A stretch of 64,000 nucleotides of DNA from Syngnathus acus. Its lineage: Eukaryota; Chordata; Actinopteri; Syngnathiformes; Syngnathidae. The position numbers and the translations under genes were made by a program. Shown here one piece after another: positions 59,071 to 64,000 of this stretch; position 1 is the first letter of the stretch; every line of letters starts with the position of its first letter. The notes beneath the pieces were generated by a model. That model was not told the origin of the DNA and ran no database searches. It worked only from the letters and a program-made list of their open reading frames with translations. The DNA lies in the NCBI RefSeq assembly GCF_901709675.1, contig NC_051091.1, positions 1,795,967-1,859,966 of the forward strand, given 5' to 3'.

Positions 59071-60913
59071 AAAACGCTTCTCTTTGTCGTGCTCACTGCC
59101 TCGCTTCTTTTACATAACTCAACAAAGTAGCGAATGAAGGGAAATGTCAATGACGACAGCATTACGTCATAGACATTTTAAAACCAAATAATCTTAAAGG
59201 TACAGTTTTTGGCACAGCGACACATTTAATGAGAGCCATTCCTATGGCCATACTGTATGTCTTCAGATGCCTTCTTTTTGTATCTTGAATGCAATAGTAT
59301 ATTTCCTCCACAAAGCGGCGGTATAATACTCAAGATTGAAGGAAAACTCATTTACTCTAATTCCGACCCATCCTGTTAGCTTTTACGAGGTGATTTAAAC
59401 ACTATTGTGTTTCCGTCTGTTGTGTAATAGAAAAATCATTGCCAGCTGCTGTTTACGGTTTTTAGTAGTAGTCATTTTAAACTGTTTACAACTATACATT
59501 TCAACACAAAAGTATTAAATAAACTGAACTGCACATTTTTGTCATCTTCACAAAACACGGGGAAGTGACGCCATAACACTACCGTCAACATTGGCCTAAG
59601 TAATCTTCTATGCCTCTGTACGTTTAGGAAGCGTTGATCATCAGAATAAAGTTTTGTCTTCTCAAAGCAAAGTAGCTGATAGACTCGGCTTCTGTTGGTC
59701 GTTTATTTTAGTTTAACCACGTAATATTGTACAATAATTTCAATAACAATACTGTCATCAGGTGAGCCGGCCGGATCGCTTAAAGGTGAGCACGGTGCGA
59801 TACTGTATAGGTTCCGGCTACACAGTGGTCCGATTATCAGTTCCGCCTCAGGTGTGAAATGCTCAGGTTGTGCACGGGCAAGCTGGGCCCAACTCTCAAT
59901 ATAAATATCCAATTTAAATTACGCTTATAAACGAATAATTGGCATATTTATCATATGCTCCCCTCTTCTGCACAGACTTCATCAAATAAACCTTGAGCCG
60001 AGGTGTCATTGTTTGCATTCAAACTATTCTAAATTGGCATGAAAACTTAACAACGCCATCCAAGTGTGCACCTGCATAAGGTAGGCCCATTGTTATTTCA
60101 AATACTACTGCTCACTCGTAAAAACATGGTTTAAATGCTGTTTGAACGTTTTGTATAGTTCACCTTCACTTGTGCATTTTACAAACAATTTTGGTATAAA
60201 TCATAGTTGAATGAGAAATCCTTTTAATTGCATGCTACTAAATTGTTAAAATCCCCATGCTGATTCAATTAGGCTAAAACCGTCCTCGGTGTAAACGTGC
60301 ACGTTTGTGTACTATTTCACTACTTTAAGTAATATTATTTAATATTTGTCATATACAACTATCTCTGTATGTTTTTGCTAGTATATCATTGCTGAGTTGC
60401 GGTTGGAAAACTTCCCAAAAGAGATTCCTACTGGTGGATTTGTGATTCACCGGGTGAGTAAAGCCTTCCAGCGGGCTCTTGGCTGGTTTTATTTAGAAAA
60501 ACATCCTTTCACACTTGCATTTGCACCCAAGAACAATTTATAGTCTTCAATCAACTCAACATGCAGGTTTTTGCAATGCAGGAGATAAAATAGCCTACCT
60601 GCAGAACAATCATGTAAGCACAGGGTAGAACATACTCCAAAACCTAAGAATAAAAGTCACATAGGGAAGGCCGCAGCCTCAATTTGACTCCCCTAGCACA
60701 AAACTGTGAGGTGAAAGTCAAATAATCAAATTTGTCCCTATTATTGGTATGCATGTACTCCACATGTACCTCGCAGGTTAAAGTAAAAAAGAAAAAGTAC
60801 AAGGTTGTGAAGAGACAGTGATAAATCTACTTTCAGATACAGCAAAAGAGAGATAAAAACCTGTTGCACTCTGCTATGATTGACAGCTAACTCTATAGTT
60901 TGTGCTTTTTCAC

Positions 60914-61724
60914 TTTATTCTGACTATAAAACAAAAAAGCTGCACACTCATGTCACATTAAAAAGTCAACATGCAAACACAAATGGTCAAACATACTTTT
61001 GCCAATTATTTTTTTGTGTGAAAAGCATTGTCTCGATCTCTTCATTAAATCCAAATGGATCCTGCAGGTTGTGACAGAGCTTTGGTTCTTACATTGAATG
61101 CTAACACAGCATTCTATTTTTGCAACATTTTTCAAATTGGCCCAGGTATACTGGTAGCTAAGTCCCAATTTGATAAAGATTATTGGATCCCATTGAATAC
61201 CTGCTGCAGTGCAAGTGGTACACTTGATAGTTTTTTATCAGCTTATGAGCAGGTCGGGAAGCCATAAAAAGATTAACGGAGAAGTACCACATTAAAAAAA
61301 AAAAACGGTAAGTTTCAAACCTTTTTACAAGAATATAAAACCTTGTCTATGTGGCGTTACTGGACCTTTGCTTGCCAAAAAAGAAGATTCATGTTAAGGA
61401 TCAACAGAACATATTTGTATTCGGCTGACTCGACAAAACTAAAGGTAAGAAGTACTGACAAATCCAAGACAGGCCACTGCTGATCACTTTTAGTCCCAAA
61501 TACGTCCTATTCAGGCTCCTCTTGGCAGGCCCGGAATTCCAAACTTTTCACATTACAGGCATTGTCATTAATGTCATTATGAACCTCGCTGATGTCATTG
61601 TTCTGCGTGGTGGATTGGGGGGGGTTGCTCAGATTTGTCTCTCCAATGTGTGGAAAGCCTTCAAGGCAGCAGACAGAGGGAATGCGGGTAGAATGAACCA
61701 GTGGTTGAACATCGGGGGGAAGGT
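60914..61724 (-). other. cd34: Probable cd34 3' untranslated region
   Basis: The first AATAAA downstream of the stop on the minus strand (tttatt on the plus strand) is at 60914-60919, implying about 0.8 kb of 3' UTR. Plus-strand open frames here are then antisense noise. The exact end is inferred. Confidence 0.5.

Positions 61725-64000
<2,276 letters not shown>

Larger units (their letters stand above)
49993..60913. other. 11-kb spacer between two converging genes
   Basis: No recognisable protein gene. It holds a repeat fragment at about 50325-50400, an ATCGATTA-rich scrap at about 51866-51930, a LINE/SINE-like fragment at 52846-52975, short repeated words near 54750 and 54885, an enhancer-like block near 55690-55930, a 95-bp direct duplication (57466-57562 and 57886-57978), a CpG-rich promoter-like block at 58080-59070 and one orphan exon-like segment at 60382-60453. 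Open frames of up to 155 codons (53517-53984, minus) have no domain. Confidence 0.7.

Noticed and set aside
61055-61267. 70-codon plus-strand frame (MDPAGCDRAL...)
   Set aside because: Lies opposite the probable cd34 3' UTR and has no known domain.

Overview
The window is nuclear DNA from a bony fish, most likely a teleost. The genes are vertebrate-specific and split into short GT-AG exons. The introns and spacers are AT-rich and carry CA, CT and TAGA microsatellites and small non-autonomous DNA transposons of kinds common in teleost genomes. The species cannot be told from the sequence.

Three protein-coding genes are supported. (1) About 1-43.5 kb, plus strand: magi3, encoding the multi-PDZ scaffold MAGI-3. 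The first coding exon lies upstream of the window, and bases 1-18296 are the end of a large first intron. Twenty coding exons (18297-41244) encode 1,239 residues: the GK-like region, two WW domains, PDZ1 to PDZ5 and a long basic C-terminal tail. A further exon at 39731-39780 encodes an alternative 16-residue C-terminus. (2) 45.6-50.0 kb, plus strand: a type I membrane protein of the complement-regulator (RCA) type. It has a signal peptide, three CCP/sushi domains, a short Ser/Thr-containing stalk, one transmembrane helix and a short tail. CCP2 is split within its conserved Gly codon. (3) 61.7-64.0 kb and beyond, minus strand: the 3' part of cd34 (sialomucin), covering the end of the ectodomain, the transmembrane helix and the cytoplasmic tail ending in DTEM.

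The RCA-like gene and cd34 converge tail to tail across an 11 kb spacer. CD46 and CD34 are also neighbours in the human RCA region on 1q32, so the linkage looks ancient. The spacer holds no recognisable protein gene. It does contain a CpG-rich, CCAAT/CRE-bearing promoter-like block near 58.1-59.1 kb, a direct duplication, and an enhancer-like block near 55.7-55.9 kb.

The magi3 introns hold a 311-bp hAT-type MITE with an exact 8-bp target-site duplication, an internally deleted relative of it, a 418-bp MITE with 30-bp inverted repeats, and several dispersed-repeat scraps. A GT repeat lies directly against the acceptor of one magi3 coding exon. MAGI-3 is a junctional scaffold, the RCA-like protein probably protects cells from complement, and CD34 is a surface sialomucin; nothing here shows that they act together. 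No tRNA or rRNA gene, CRISPR array or wholly new system was found.
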